From HK1 sp965221725 (GTDB lineage Bacteria; Pseudomonadota; Gammaproteobacteria; HK1), in NCBI GenBank assembly GCA_965221725.1, contig OZ244909.1:434001-498000 (forward strand): DNA of 64,000 bases. The letters are read 5' to 3'. Shown one piece after another: positions 34,228-41,903 of the stretch (its first letter is position 1; every line of letters begins with the position of its first letter). A program made the translations under genes and the position numbers. The notes below the pieces were generated by a model. It was not told the DNA's origin. It did not search any database and saw only the letters and a program-made list of their open reading frames with translations.

Positions 34228-34973
34228 CAGACGTAACTCCCTCCACTGACATTGATGGTGGTGCCGGTGACGTAGGTCGACAGGTCGGAGCCCAGGAACA
34301 CGCACGGACCGGCCACCTCCTCCGCGCGTCCCGTGCGCTGCAACGGGATGAGCTGGCGGAGCTCCCGGTTCGCGGCCGGGGGCATCCGCCGGGACATCTC
34401 GGTGTCGATGACGCCGACGAGCAGGGCATTGGCGAGGACGTTGAACTTGCCCGCCTCGCGGGCGAGGGACTTGGTGAAGCCCACGATCCCCGCCTTCGCC
34501 GCGGCGTAGTTGCACTGCCCCGGCCGGCCGGCCAGGGCGGCGATGGAGCTGATGGAGATGATCCGACCCCCGCCCTGCTTCATCATGTGGCGGACCGCTT
34601 CGCGCGAGCACTGATAGACCCCGCGCAGGTTGACGGCGAGCACGTCGTCGAACTCCCCCTCGCTCATCATCACCAGCGGCTTGTCGCGGACGATGCCGGC
34701 GTTGTTGACCAGGATGTCGAGCCTCCCGAACGCCTCGAGCGCCTTCGCGACCAGGGCGCGGGCGGTGGCCGCCTCGGCGACCGAGCCGGGCACGGTCTCG
34801 CCCCTTCCTCCGAGCTCCCGGATCGCCGCCGCGGTTCCGGTCAGGGCGTCGGAGGCGCGGGATGCGTTGAGCACCAGCGACGCTCCGTGTCTCGCGTATT
34901 CGAGGGCGATGGCGCGGCCGATGCCGCGCGAGGCGCCGGTGACGATCGCGGACTTTCCTTCCAGCAGTTTCAT
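34227..34973 (-). CDS. 3-oxoacyl-ACP reductase (FabG-like) 2
   Basis: 248 aa classical SDR. Cofactor motif TGASRGIGRAIALEY, structural NNAG, catalytic Ser in IISISSIAALAG and Tyr/Lys in CNYAAAKAGIVGF; C-terminus TGTTINVSGGSYV as in FabG. It should reduce 3-ketoacyl-ACP with NADPH. It overlaps the thioesterase gene upstream and the ACP downstream. Confidence 0.93.
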   Translation of the reverse strand: MKLLEGKSAIVTGASRGIGRAIALEYARHGASLVLNASRASDALTGTAAAIRELGGRGETVPGSVAEAATARALVAKALEAFGRLDILVNNAGIVRDKPLVMMSEGEFDDVLAVNLRGVYQCSREAVRHMMKQGGGRIISISSIAALAGRPGQCNYAAAKAGIVGFTKSLAREAGKFNVLANALLVGVIDTEMSRRMPPAANRELRQLIPLQRTGRAEEVAGPCVFLGSDLSTYVTGTTINVSGGSYV

Positions 34974-35446
34974 CGGGAGATCTCCTTTGCGGGTAGCGAG
35001 CCCCCGGTGCGCATCCACTCGAACGCGCATCGGAGGTCCTCGGGGTACAGGATCGGCCGCCGGCTGAAGCGGTCCATGCACACGAGATCGACCCGCACCG
35101 TGCACACCAGGGTGCCGCCGCGGCGAATGCGGCTGACCCAGCCGGAGCTCGCCGCGCCGAGCCGAACCACCGAGGTCCGGATGGTGAGGCGGTCATCGAA
35201 CCGCGCGGGGAAGTGGAACCTCATGTCCGCCGAGCGCGACACCAGGCTGAGACGCCGGTCCTGAAACAGGTTGCCGACGTCCAGGCCGGCCGCCCGCATC
35301 AGCTCGTTGCGGCCGCGCTCCGCCATCTCCAGGTAGCGGGGGTGGTAGACGACGCCGCCCGCATCGGTGTCACCGAAGATCACCCGGCACGTGGTGACCG
35401 CCGCCGCTCTCGTCGCGAGGTCTGCCGGAGTCGGGAGGCGGTTCAC
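34970..35446 (-). CDS. Hotdog acyl-thioesterase (4-hydroxybenzoyl-CoA thioesterase type)
   Basis: 158 aa. The active-site motif FGDTDAGGVVYHPRYLEMAE (Asp about 28) is the 4HBT/YbgC hallmark. It starts with GTG in a GTGA overlap with the stop of the fused ketosynthase. Thioesterases of this type accompany aryl-polyene clusters, where they are thought to release or edit acyl chains. The longer frame upstream is antisense shadow of the ketosynthase gene. Confidence 0.9.
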   Translation of the reverse strand: MNRLPTPADLATRAAAVTTCRVIFGDTDAGGVVYHPRYLEMAERGRNELMRAAGLDVGNLFQDRRLSLVSRSADMRFHFPARFDDRLTIRTSVVRLGAASSGWVSRIRRGGTLVCTVRVDLVCMDRFSRRPILYPEDLRCAFEWMRTGGSLPAKEISR

Positions 35447-37935
35447 GAGGGTTCCCTCTCGAGGACGAACGCGAAGCCGTCGCCGGTCAGGTCCACCCCG
35501 GCCGCCAGAACATGGTGCAGGCGAGCATCCGTGCTCCGGAGAACCACCAGCGCCGTCGCGACGGACATCGCCGCACCACAGGAGGGGGCGAGACCGAACA
35601 CCGCGTCGGCCCGGACGATGCGGGGCGCCATCGGCCCGAACACTGCGGCGAGGGCCCGGCGGCAGGCGCGGCGCGCCGGCGCAACGCCCCGATCGAGCAG
35701 GCTCACGAGACCGATCGCGGACGGCGGGATGCCGGCCATCGCCAGCGCGGCCCCGATCGCGCGCCGCAGACCCGAACCGTCGCGCGCCACCGCGAGATCC
35801 ACGGGGTCCTGGAAGTGCGTCCAGCCCGCAAGACGCGCAACCGGTTGCAGACCCCGCTCGCGGGCGCTTGTCGCCCGCTCCAGCGTCAGCGCCACCGCGA
35901 ACTCTCCGAGCGCCCCCGCCCGCCCGCGGCGCTCGCCCGTCGCTCCCCGTACCACGCCGGCGCGGTGATAGATCTTCAGAAGGCGCGGCGACAGCTCGTC
36001 GGCCGACACCATGGCCACCCGGTCCTGACGCCCTTCGCGGACCAGATCCGACGCATACGCAAGGCCGGCGGCGGCGCCGCACACGGTGGTCGTGTATCCC
36101 GTGATGCCGAATGCCAGCGAGCAGGCGCTCGGCGTCGCGTTCATGGTGGTCATGGGAAAGTAATGCGCGCTCGCGCAGGCCGGGTCGGCGAACACGCTCT
36201 CCAGGTATTTCTCGGTCGGCTTCTGCGCGGCGAAGATCACTCCGCCGACGAGGCCGGAGCGCGGATGGTGGTCGTACGCCGCCCGGTCGGGGCCGAGCGC
36301 CTCGTCCAGGGCGACGACCGCCTGGCGCGTCGCCGGGGCGCCGCGAGCGAGGCGTCGGAGCCGGGGGTCGGTGATCCGCGATCGGGGGCAGTACGCGGCG
36401 GCCACGCCGCTGTCCGGGTCCCGGCGCGCCAGGGCGATACCGCCCTCCAGCGCCCGCCGGAACGCACCGACGCCCTCGCCGGCGGCGCTCACGATCCCGG
36501 CCCCCGTCACCACCACCGCATCGGCGTGACGCGGACGCCGGGATGATCGGCCGCCGCCCATCCGCACCATCAGCGAGCTGTTGTTGCCGCCGAACCCGAA
36601 GTTGTTGACCATGATGACGCGGGGTCGGCCGTAGCGCGGGAGACCGCGCACGTAGTCGAGCCCCGCGCACTCCTCCCTCACCGCGTCCATGCGCAGGCCG
36701 TGCGGGACCACCCCGTCGCCGGCAAGCAGGAGAGAGGCGATGAGTTCCAGGGCCCCGCTGGCGCCCAGGGTGTGGCCGAGGAACGACTTGGTGGAGCTGA
36801 CCGGGGTGGAGGCACCGAAGATCCGGCGCAGCGCCACGGATTCCGCCGCGTCGTTGGCTTCCGTTCCGGTCCCGTGCGCATTGACGTAGTCGACATCGGC
36901 GGCCGTCAGTCCGCCGTCGTCGAGCGCCGCGGTCATCGCCCGCTCGCACCCGGTGCCGTCGGGGTCCGGCGCGGTCGCATGCCATGCGTCCCCGGAGAGC
37001 CCGTAGCCCAGAACCTCGGCGAGCGCCGGCCCGCAGCCGGGCACCTCCAGATCGCCACGCTTGAGAATGACGATTCCCGCCCCCTCGCCGAGGTTGAGAC
37101 CCGGCGGATCGGAAAACGGGGCGGTCTTGCCGGTGGAGATCACCCGCAGCGCATTGAATCCGGCCATCACCGGGCGCGACACCGTGTCGGTCCCGCCGGC
37201 GATGACCAGATCGAGCTCGCCCCGGCGGATGAGGTCGGCGCCGACCCCGATGGCGGTATTCGAACTGGCGCAGGCGGAGGAGATCGTCAGCACCCGACCC
37301 CGGACGCCGTACCTGCGCTTGATCACGGACGTGCAGTGCGAGACCAGGGTCGCCGCGATCATTCGGCGGGATATCCGCTGCCACTGGTTGCGCAGGACAT
37401 GTCCGGCGATCTCCTCGGTGCGCACGAGCCCGGTGTGGGAGCTGCCCAGGCAGATCCCGATCCGCTCCGGGTCGAGAGCGCCGAGGTTCACGCCGGCGTG
37501 ACGCACCGCCTCCCGACACGCCTCGATGGTCAGCAACGTGGCGCGGTCCACCCACGATCGAGCGTCCGCATCCATCTCGACCGGCACGTCCTCGCCGAAG
37601 CTGCTCGCCAGCTCGCCGATGAAGCCGCCGGCATCGATGTGAGTCACCCTGGCAATGGAGTCGCGACCATCGAGCAGGGCCTGCCGCATCTCGGCGCAGT
37701 TGCGCCCGAGCGGAGAGAAGGCGCCCATGCCGACCACCACCGCCTCGGGCCCGGGATGCGAAGCCGGGTCGGTTTCGTTCGCCTCACGGGCGGCGGCGAC
37801 GCTGCCGGCGGAGCGCGCCGGCCGATCGCCCCGGCCGCGTCGCGGGAATCCGTGTCCATCCGCTCCCGGGCGGGCGCCGGCAGGGAGGTCCGCGCCGCGC
37901 GGGTCGGGAAGGTCATACGGGAATGTCTCGTTCAT
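35443..37935 (-). CDS. Fused double ketosynthase: complete KS plus chain-length-factor-like KS
   Basis: 830 aa in one frame. A 60-residue Pro/Gly-rich lead precedes domain 1 (about 63-460), which has a full triad: Cys222 (ISSACASSN), His354 (NAHGTGTEAND) and His388 (SFLGHTLGASGA), ending in NNFGFGGNNSSLMV. Domain 2 (about 472-830) starts ADAVVVTGAGIVSAAGEGVG. It keeps a Cys (TTVCGAAAGLAYASD) but has SLLDRGV where AHGTGT belongs and FGLAPSCGAA where GHTLGAAG belongs. It therefore looks non-condensing. KS and chain-length factor are normally separate proteins; here they are one chain. Adjacent overlapping genes support translation of the whole frame. Confidence 0.92.
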   Translation of the reverse strand: MNETFPYDLPDPRGADLPAGARPGADGHGFPRRGRGDRPARSAGSVAAAREANETDPASHPGPEAVVVGMGAFSPLGRNCAEMRQALLDGRDSIARVTHIDAGGFIGELASSFGEDVPVEMDADARSWVDRATLLTIEACREAVRHAGVNLGALDPERIGICLGSSHTGLVRTEEIAGHVLRNQWQRISRRMIAATLVSHCTSVIKRRYGVRGRVLTISSACASSNTAIGVGADLIRRGELDLVIAGGTDTVSRPVMAGFNALRVISTGKTAPFSDPPGLNLGEGAGIVILKRGDLEVPGCGPALAEVLGYGLSGDAWHATAPDPDGTGCERAMTAALDDGGLTAADVDYVNAHGTGTEANDAAESVALRRIFGASTPVSSTKSFLGHTLGASGALELIASLLLAGDGVVPHGLRMDAVREECAGLDYVRGLPRYGRPRVIMVNNFGFGGNNSSLMVRMGGGRSSRRPRHADAVVVTGAGIVSAAGEGVGAFRRALEGGIALARRDPDSGVAAAYCPRSRITDPRLRRLARGAPATRQAVVALDEALGPDRAAYDHHPRSGLVGGVIFAAQKPTEKYLESVFADPACASAHYFPMTTMNATPSACSLAFGITGYTTTVCGAAAGLAYASDLVREGRQDRVAMVSADELSPRLLKIYHRAGVVRGATGERRGRAGALGEFAVALTLERATSARERGLQPVARLAGWTHFQDPVDLAVARDGSGLRRAIGAALAMAGIPPSAIGLVSLLDRGVAPARRACRRALAAVFGPMAPRIVRADAVFGLAPSCGAAMSVATALVVLRSTDARLHHVLAAGVDLTGDGFAFVLEREPS

Positions 37936-38690
37936 CGCAGAAATCCTCCGTCGATACGATGGACCGTGCCGTTGCAGTAGGAAGAGGCGCCGGTGGCGAG
38001 AAACCAGACCGCCTCGGCGACCTCGGCGGGGTCCCCGAGCCTGGGCGACGCGCTCGCCTCGAGGATGTGCTCGTACATGTGCGGATCGAGGACCTCGACC
38101 ATGTCGGTGCGGATGAACCCGGGCGCGAGCGCGTTGATCCGCACCCCGAGGCGGCCGAAGTTCCGGGCGAGGAGCCGGGTGGCGCCGATCAGCCCGCCCT
38201 TGGTGGTCGCATAGGGAACCTCCCCCTCCTTGCCGGCGAGGGCGGCCATCGAGGCCATCATCACCACCGTCCCGCCGCGGCCCGCCCGGGCCGATTCGAC
38301 GAGATGCGGCGCCGCCCGGAGAGCGAGCGCGACCGGGGCGGAAAGATTCTCCCGGATCAGATGGGTGTAGCGTTCCGGCGACATCGCCGCGAACGCCCCG
38401 TCCCGGGTGCGGCCGGCGTTGTTGATCAGGACGTCGAGGCCCCCGTAGCGCGCCATCACCTGGTCGACGACCGCGCCGCATGTACGCAGATCGCCGAGAT
38501 CGGCACGAATCATCTCCACCTCGACGCGCGTGCCCGCAAGCTGGTCGCGGGTCTCGCGGGCCGCCGCCTCGTCGGCGCGGTAGACGAGAGCGAGTCGGCA
38601 GCCCGCGCGCGCGAACCTCTGCGTGATCGCGCGCCCGATGCCGCGTGTTGCGCCGGTGATGAGAACGATGCTGGTCGAGTTCATGGTCAT
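37932..38690 (-). CDS. 3-oxoacyl-ACP reductase (FabG-like) 1
   Basis: 252 aa SDR. Cofactor motif LITGATRGIGRAITQRF, NNAG in DVLINNAGRTRDG, catalytic Ser in VVMMASMAALAG and Tyr/Lys in VPYATTKGGLIG; C-terminus CNGTVHRIDGGFLR. The start at 38690 forms an ATGA overlap with the upstream gene, and the stop overlaps the fused ketosynthase. It is sequence-distinct from the second reductase at 34227, so the two may act on different chain lengths or substrates. Confidence 0.92.
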   Translation of the reverse strand: MTMNSTSIVLITGATRGIGRAITQRFARAGCRLALVYRADEAAARETRDQLAGTRVEVEMIRADLGDLRTCGAVVDQVMARYGGLDVLINNAGRTRDGAFAAMSPERYTHLIRENLSAPVALALRAAPHLVESARAGRGGTVVMMASMAALAGKEGEVPYATTKGGLIGATRLLARNFGRLGVRINALAPGFIRTDMVEVLDPHMYEHILEASASPRLGDPAEVAEAVWFLATGASSYCNGTVHRIDGGFLR

Positions 38691-39346
38691 GCCGTCATCT
38701 CCATCACGCCGTTGCCCAGGCACAGCACGCTGCCGTTGGCCGGCGGATCGCCGTTGATGGTGGAGAGGATGAAGCGGGAGTAGCCGCCGACCCCGACCGG
38801 GCGATAACGCAGCGCGTAGACCTTCAACTGCTCGCGGCGGGTGCGCCACGCCGACTTCTCCACCATTTCGCGCGGCGGCTGGCAGACGAACGTGTTGAAG
38901 GCGAGCCCCATGCGCCCGTATTCCCGCGCCATCGACTTGAGCGCCGCGGCCCGGGCCTGGTTGGCGATGGGGGTCTGGGGAAGGCCGAGAATCTTCGCCG
39001 CGTAGTCGTCGGTGCAGAGCGCCAGGACGTGACCCCGGCCGGCCGGCATCATGGTGCGGATCGCGGCCCGACAGTCGGCCAGGAACGTCATCGTCTGGCG
39101 GTGGACCGCGTCGGCCAGGGCCGCCGCTGCCTCGGGCGCGGTCAACGCCTGCCCCGTGAAGCCGGATTCGTCCAGAAGCGGCTCGGCCAGGACCACGCCG
39201 CAGGGGGCGGTCTCGGCGAGGGCCGAGGCGATACCGCCGCCGGCCGAGGCGTCCACCACGCACCCTCCACGCTCGCGCCAGGCTGCGGCCAGGGAGTCCG
39301 CGAGCACCGTACCCACTCGATCGAATGCAAGGATTCGCGCCGACAT
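38687..39346 (-). CDS. SDR-fold protein without a clear catalytic site
   Basis: 219 aa. General SDR order is visible: a Rossmann start (ARILAFDRVGTVLADSLAAA), a central strand GRGHVLALCTDDYA and a helix NQARAAALKSMAREYGRMGL where YxxxK would sit. However, the glycine-rich cofactor motif and Tyr/Lys are not recognisable. It is probably a non-catalytic partner of a ketoreductase or a strongly diverged enzyme. GGAGG lies 8 nt before the ATG at 39346; the ATG at 39352 is too close to it. Confidence 0.75.
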   Translation of the reverse strand: MSARILAFDRVGTVLADSLAAAWRERGGCVVDASAGGGIASALAETAPCGVVLAEPLLDESGFTGQALTAPEAAAALADAVHRQTMTFLADCRAAIRTMMPAGRGHVLALCTDDYAAKILGLPQTPIANQARAAALKSMAREYGRMGLAFNTFVCQPPREMVEKSAWRTRREQLKVYALRYRPVGVGGYSRFILSTINGDPPANGSVLCLGNGVMEMTA

Positions 39347-39375
39347 CGACATTCCCTCCGTTACGCCGGGCCGGT

Positions 39376-39822
39376 TCAGGCGCCCGCAGCCGAATCGGTG
39401 CGCGCGGCGGCGCCGTTCGGTTCCGGCTCCGACCCCGGCTGCGACCCCGGCGCCGGCCCCGAACCCGGCTCCGACTCCGGCGCCGCGCCGGCGGCTCCGC
39501 CCGGCCCCGACGCCGAATTCGCGCGAGACCGGTGCTCCGCCACCATCGATGCCAGCCGCCCGACCGTAGAGCAGTGCTCGTCGATGAACGCCTGGTCGAC
39601 ATTGGGCAGGGACAGGCCGAATTCGCGCTGCACCCCTGCGATGATCTCCAGCGCGTCGATGGAATCGAGATTCAGCCCGTCCTCGTCGAAAAGCCGGACG
39701 TCGTCGGTGATGTCGGCGAGATCGATTCCTGCCTCTTCGAGCTCGAGTCCCTCGTAGATGACTTTCCGGCGAATGTGGTCCGCGATGACCGGATCGCTGT
39801 TGCTGGTATCCACTCTGTGCAT
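39376..39822 (-). CDS. Acyl carrier protein 1, with long low-complexity tail
   Basis: First gene of the cluster, 148 aa. The carrier domain is residues about 10-95 with phosphopantetheine Ser54 in DGLNLDSIDALEIIAGVQ. The last 50-55 residues are Ala/Gly/Pro/Ser/Glu repeats (ESEPGSGPAPGSQPGSEP), a tail not found in normal ACPs. GGAGG is only 1 nt before the ATG at 39822, so a GTG at 39813 may be the real start. Confidence 0.88.
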   Translation of the reverse strand: MHRVDTSNSDPVIADHIRRKVIYEGLELEEAGIDLADITDDVRLFDEDGLNLDSIDALEIIAGVQREFGLSLPNVDQAFIDEHCSTVGRLASMVAEHRSRANSASGPGGAAGAAPESEPGSGPAPGSQPGSEPEPNGAAARTDSAAGA

Positions 39823-40330
39823 GCCTCCGTCGTGGGCGAGTCGTCGCCGTCGAATCCGCTTGCCCGCATGGGCTCCGTGTGCGCACTCCGGTCTCCTCGC
39901 CGGAGTGATGCGCATCGTCTCCTTCGTGAAAGCGGGCCGAAATGGCCCCGAGGCACCACGTTTGTCAGCGCCGGGCGCGTGGGTTGAAGGACCGGGGCCA
40001 CTACCCCCCCGACTCGGGCCTCATCCGCCGGTGCCGCACGTCCCGTCCTGCCCACGGGATGCCCCGTCCTGACCCGGAAATCGGTGAGATTTCCGGGCCG
40101 GTGGTACGCGGTTCGGTCCACCGGGGTTCCGAGAGACCGTCATGCGGTGCGACGGAGACGGGGTATCGACCGGCGCGGCGTCCACTGCGGGCAGGGTCGA
40201 GAACAGATTCCGACCGGCGGGAACGGGGATCCGCGGTCGCCCGATGCGTCCCTCGCCCGCGGTTCCACGGTACAATCAGGCGGTGCAGACCGGCTCGTCT
40301 CCGCACCGAAAAACCACCGGAGAATCACCG
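39823..40330. other. Divergent intergenic region upstream of the lipid cluster
   Basis: About 500 nt between ACP 1 (minus) and the lipoprotein (plus). Open frames here show no family features. Promoters of both units should lie here, but no convincing -35/-10 pair could be picked. A GGAG 8 nt before 40331 serves the lipoprotein. Confidence 0.5.
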
Positions 40331-40804
40331 ATGAATCGCCGTATCGCGCCGCCGCGGGCGGGTCCGGGAATCGCGCTGGCCCTCGCCGTATCGATCGCGC
40401 TCGCCGGGTGTGTCACCTCCCGACCACCGGATCTGGACCCGCGCCTGGAGGCCGCCACCGCCGCGTTCGGCGGGAGGTTCCACTACGTGTACGTGCCGAG
40501 CGAGGGCCGGCTCTCCGATCAGGCGTTTCTGGCGATGTCGCGAGTCGCCGGCCCGCAGAAGATCGCTCGCGATCTGGCCACCCTCATGGCCCCGGCGGAG
40601 ACGGTGCCGGTCCGGGTCATGGTGTCGGGGCCCAATGAAGAGAAGACGTTGCTGGTGGTTCTGGATGCGCTCTCGTTCTACGAAGGGCGCCAAATCCCCG
40701 AGCTCGAGCTGCTCTACCTCGGATCGCCGACTCTCGAGGCCCAGCTCGCGCGCGAAGTGTCCAAGGTCGGGGGAGTGCTTCGGTTTGCACCCTACCAGGA
40801 GTAA
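40331..40804 (+). CDS. Small lipoprotein of unknown function
   Basis: 157 aa. The signal (GIALALAVSIALAGC) ends in lipobox ALAGC, Cys about 27, followed by VTSRPP. The mature part is a compact alpha/beta domain (GGRFHYVYVPSEGRLSDQAF, VPVRVMVSGPNEEKTLLVVL, IPELELLYLGSPTLEAQLAR). No family is recognised. It is divergent from the lipid cluster and may belong to the same envelope function, which is inference from position only. Confidence 0.8.
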   Translation: MNRRIAPPRAGPGIALALAVSIALAGCVTSRPPDLDPRLEAATAAFGGRFHYVYVPSEGRLSDQAFLAMSRVAGPQKIARDLATLMAPAETVPVRVMVSGPNEEKTLLVVLDALSFYEGRQIPELELLYLGSPTLEAQLAREVSKVGGVLRFAPYQE

Positions 40805-41733
40805 GCCGGGCCGCGACGGCCAGCCGCCGCTCGTTCCAATCCGGAAATTTCACCCGTCCGCGCCGCCGCCCTGCTGGTGCGGCTCAACCGGTACGGCATC
40901 GTCGACGATCAGAACCTGATCTATGCCTTTCAGACCTTCGCCAGGGGGTGGCGGGTGGAAGAGCCCGAGCCGATCGAGCCTGTCGAGTTGTGGGGAAGGC
41001 TTGAAGAGCCCCGGCGTTTCCAGCGCCTGTGATACCGGGCGCCGGCCGAACGCTACATCTCTCCGGGCAAGGCCATGGAACTGCTGAAACAGCCTCTGGA
41101 TCGCATCGAAATGGCCATGCGGGGACCGCAATTCGTCGATGCCCACGCTGGTCGCTGACTCCTCGTGCGTGATCGATTGGGCGCTGGATGAAATGCATCG
41201 GTTCGGTGCTGTCGGGCCGGGACGGCTGGCGAGAGCGATCCGGGCTTTGATTGATGATCCGCTCGCCTTCCTGCCCGATGGAATACTGCGCCAGCGGTTA
41301 CGACGGTTGTGAAAATAGCCGAATACGGGGACATGGGCGCTTATCGCAAGTGGAGGTGCGGAACCCTGGGGAAAATCGAAGGAAGCAAATCGACCCGCGC
41401 TTCGATACCGACTTGAGTCAAAGCACCAAGGCCCAGAGAACCACCGGACAATTCATGTGCTACAAAATCGGACAGTTCTATTTGTTGCCAACAAAGATCA
41501 TCTGGTCATCCGCGTTGCGTTCCCGCCGTGCTTCGGTTTAGCGTAGGCGACATCGGGGCTGCGCGATGGTCGGCTGGGCGTGTGCGCTGTGCGCATGCCT
41601 GCGGATCGGGGGAGCGGTGATCATGTTCGACGAGACGCGGGACGTGTTGCAGGCGACGGTGGCGAAGGAGCTGATCCGGAAGGGCCGAGTGACTGTGGCG
41701 GGTGCGCGTGGGGGCGCGCTTGGGGGCAGGGGC
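40805..41733. other. Gene remnants, no intact gene recognised
   Basis: After the lipoprotein stop the same frame stays open for another 75 codons (to 41032) and reads protein-like (LLVRLNRYGIVDDQNLIYAF, EPIEPVELWGRLEEP) but lacks a start codon. A second protein-like scrap (YISPGKAMELLKQPLDRIEM) follows in another frame to about 41157. From about 41320 to 41540 the sequence is less GC-rich and shows nothing recognisable. This looks like decayed genes. Confidence 0.5.
41139..41312 (+). CDS. Possible 57-residue protein
   Basis: Short frame MPTLVADSSCVIDWALDEMH through RALIDDPLAFLPDGILRQRL to a TGA. Composition is protein-like but no family is recognised and no Shine-Dalgarno sequence is evident. 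It sits among gene remnants, so it may itself be a fragment. Confidence 0.25.
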   Translation: MPTLVADSSCVIDWALDEMHRFGAVGPGRLARAIRALIDDPLAFLPDGILRQRLRRL

Positions 41734-41765
41734 TTGACACCCCGGGGTGATGGGAGCGTTACAAT
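41734..41765 (+). promoter_or_regulatory. Candidate promoter of the giant adhesin
   Basis: TTGACA at 41734-41739 and TACAAT at 41760-41765, spaced 20 nt, longer than the optimal 17. The segment gatgggagcgttacaatg is duplicated in tandem (41749-41766 and 41767-41784), so a second TACAAT lies at 41778. The box is followed by the heptamer array. Confidence 0.35.
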
Positions 41766-41787
41766 GGATGGGAGCGTTACAATGAAC

Positions 41788-41878
41788 GCCGCAAGCCGCA
41801 AGCCGCAAGCCGCAAGCCGCAAGCCGCAAGCCGCAAGCCGCAAGCCGCAAGCCGCAAGCCGCAAGCCGCAAGCCGCAA
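41788..41878 (+). repeat. Heptamer GCCGCAA, 13 perfect tandem copies
   Basis: Thirteen uninterrupted copies (91 nt) just upstream of the GTG start of the adhesin at 41904. Two ATG codons before the array (41764, 41782) read through it without a stop and end at the TGA that overlaps the adhesin GTG. A 7-nt unit shifts the frame with every gain or loss, the classic form of a phase-variable simple sequence repeat. Confidence 0.95.
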
Positions 41879-41903
41879 GCCGTGCTGCGCCCGGAGCGCG
41901 GCC

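Noticed and set aside
37932..39602. Long frames extending FabG 1 and the fused ketosynthase upstream
   Set aside because: The upstream parts are other-frame shadows of neighbouring operon genes; internal ATGs with stop/start overlaps give the real starts.
41788..41878. CRISPR array
   Set aside because: Units are only 7 bp and contiguous without spacers; no cas genes are nearby.
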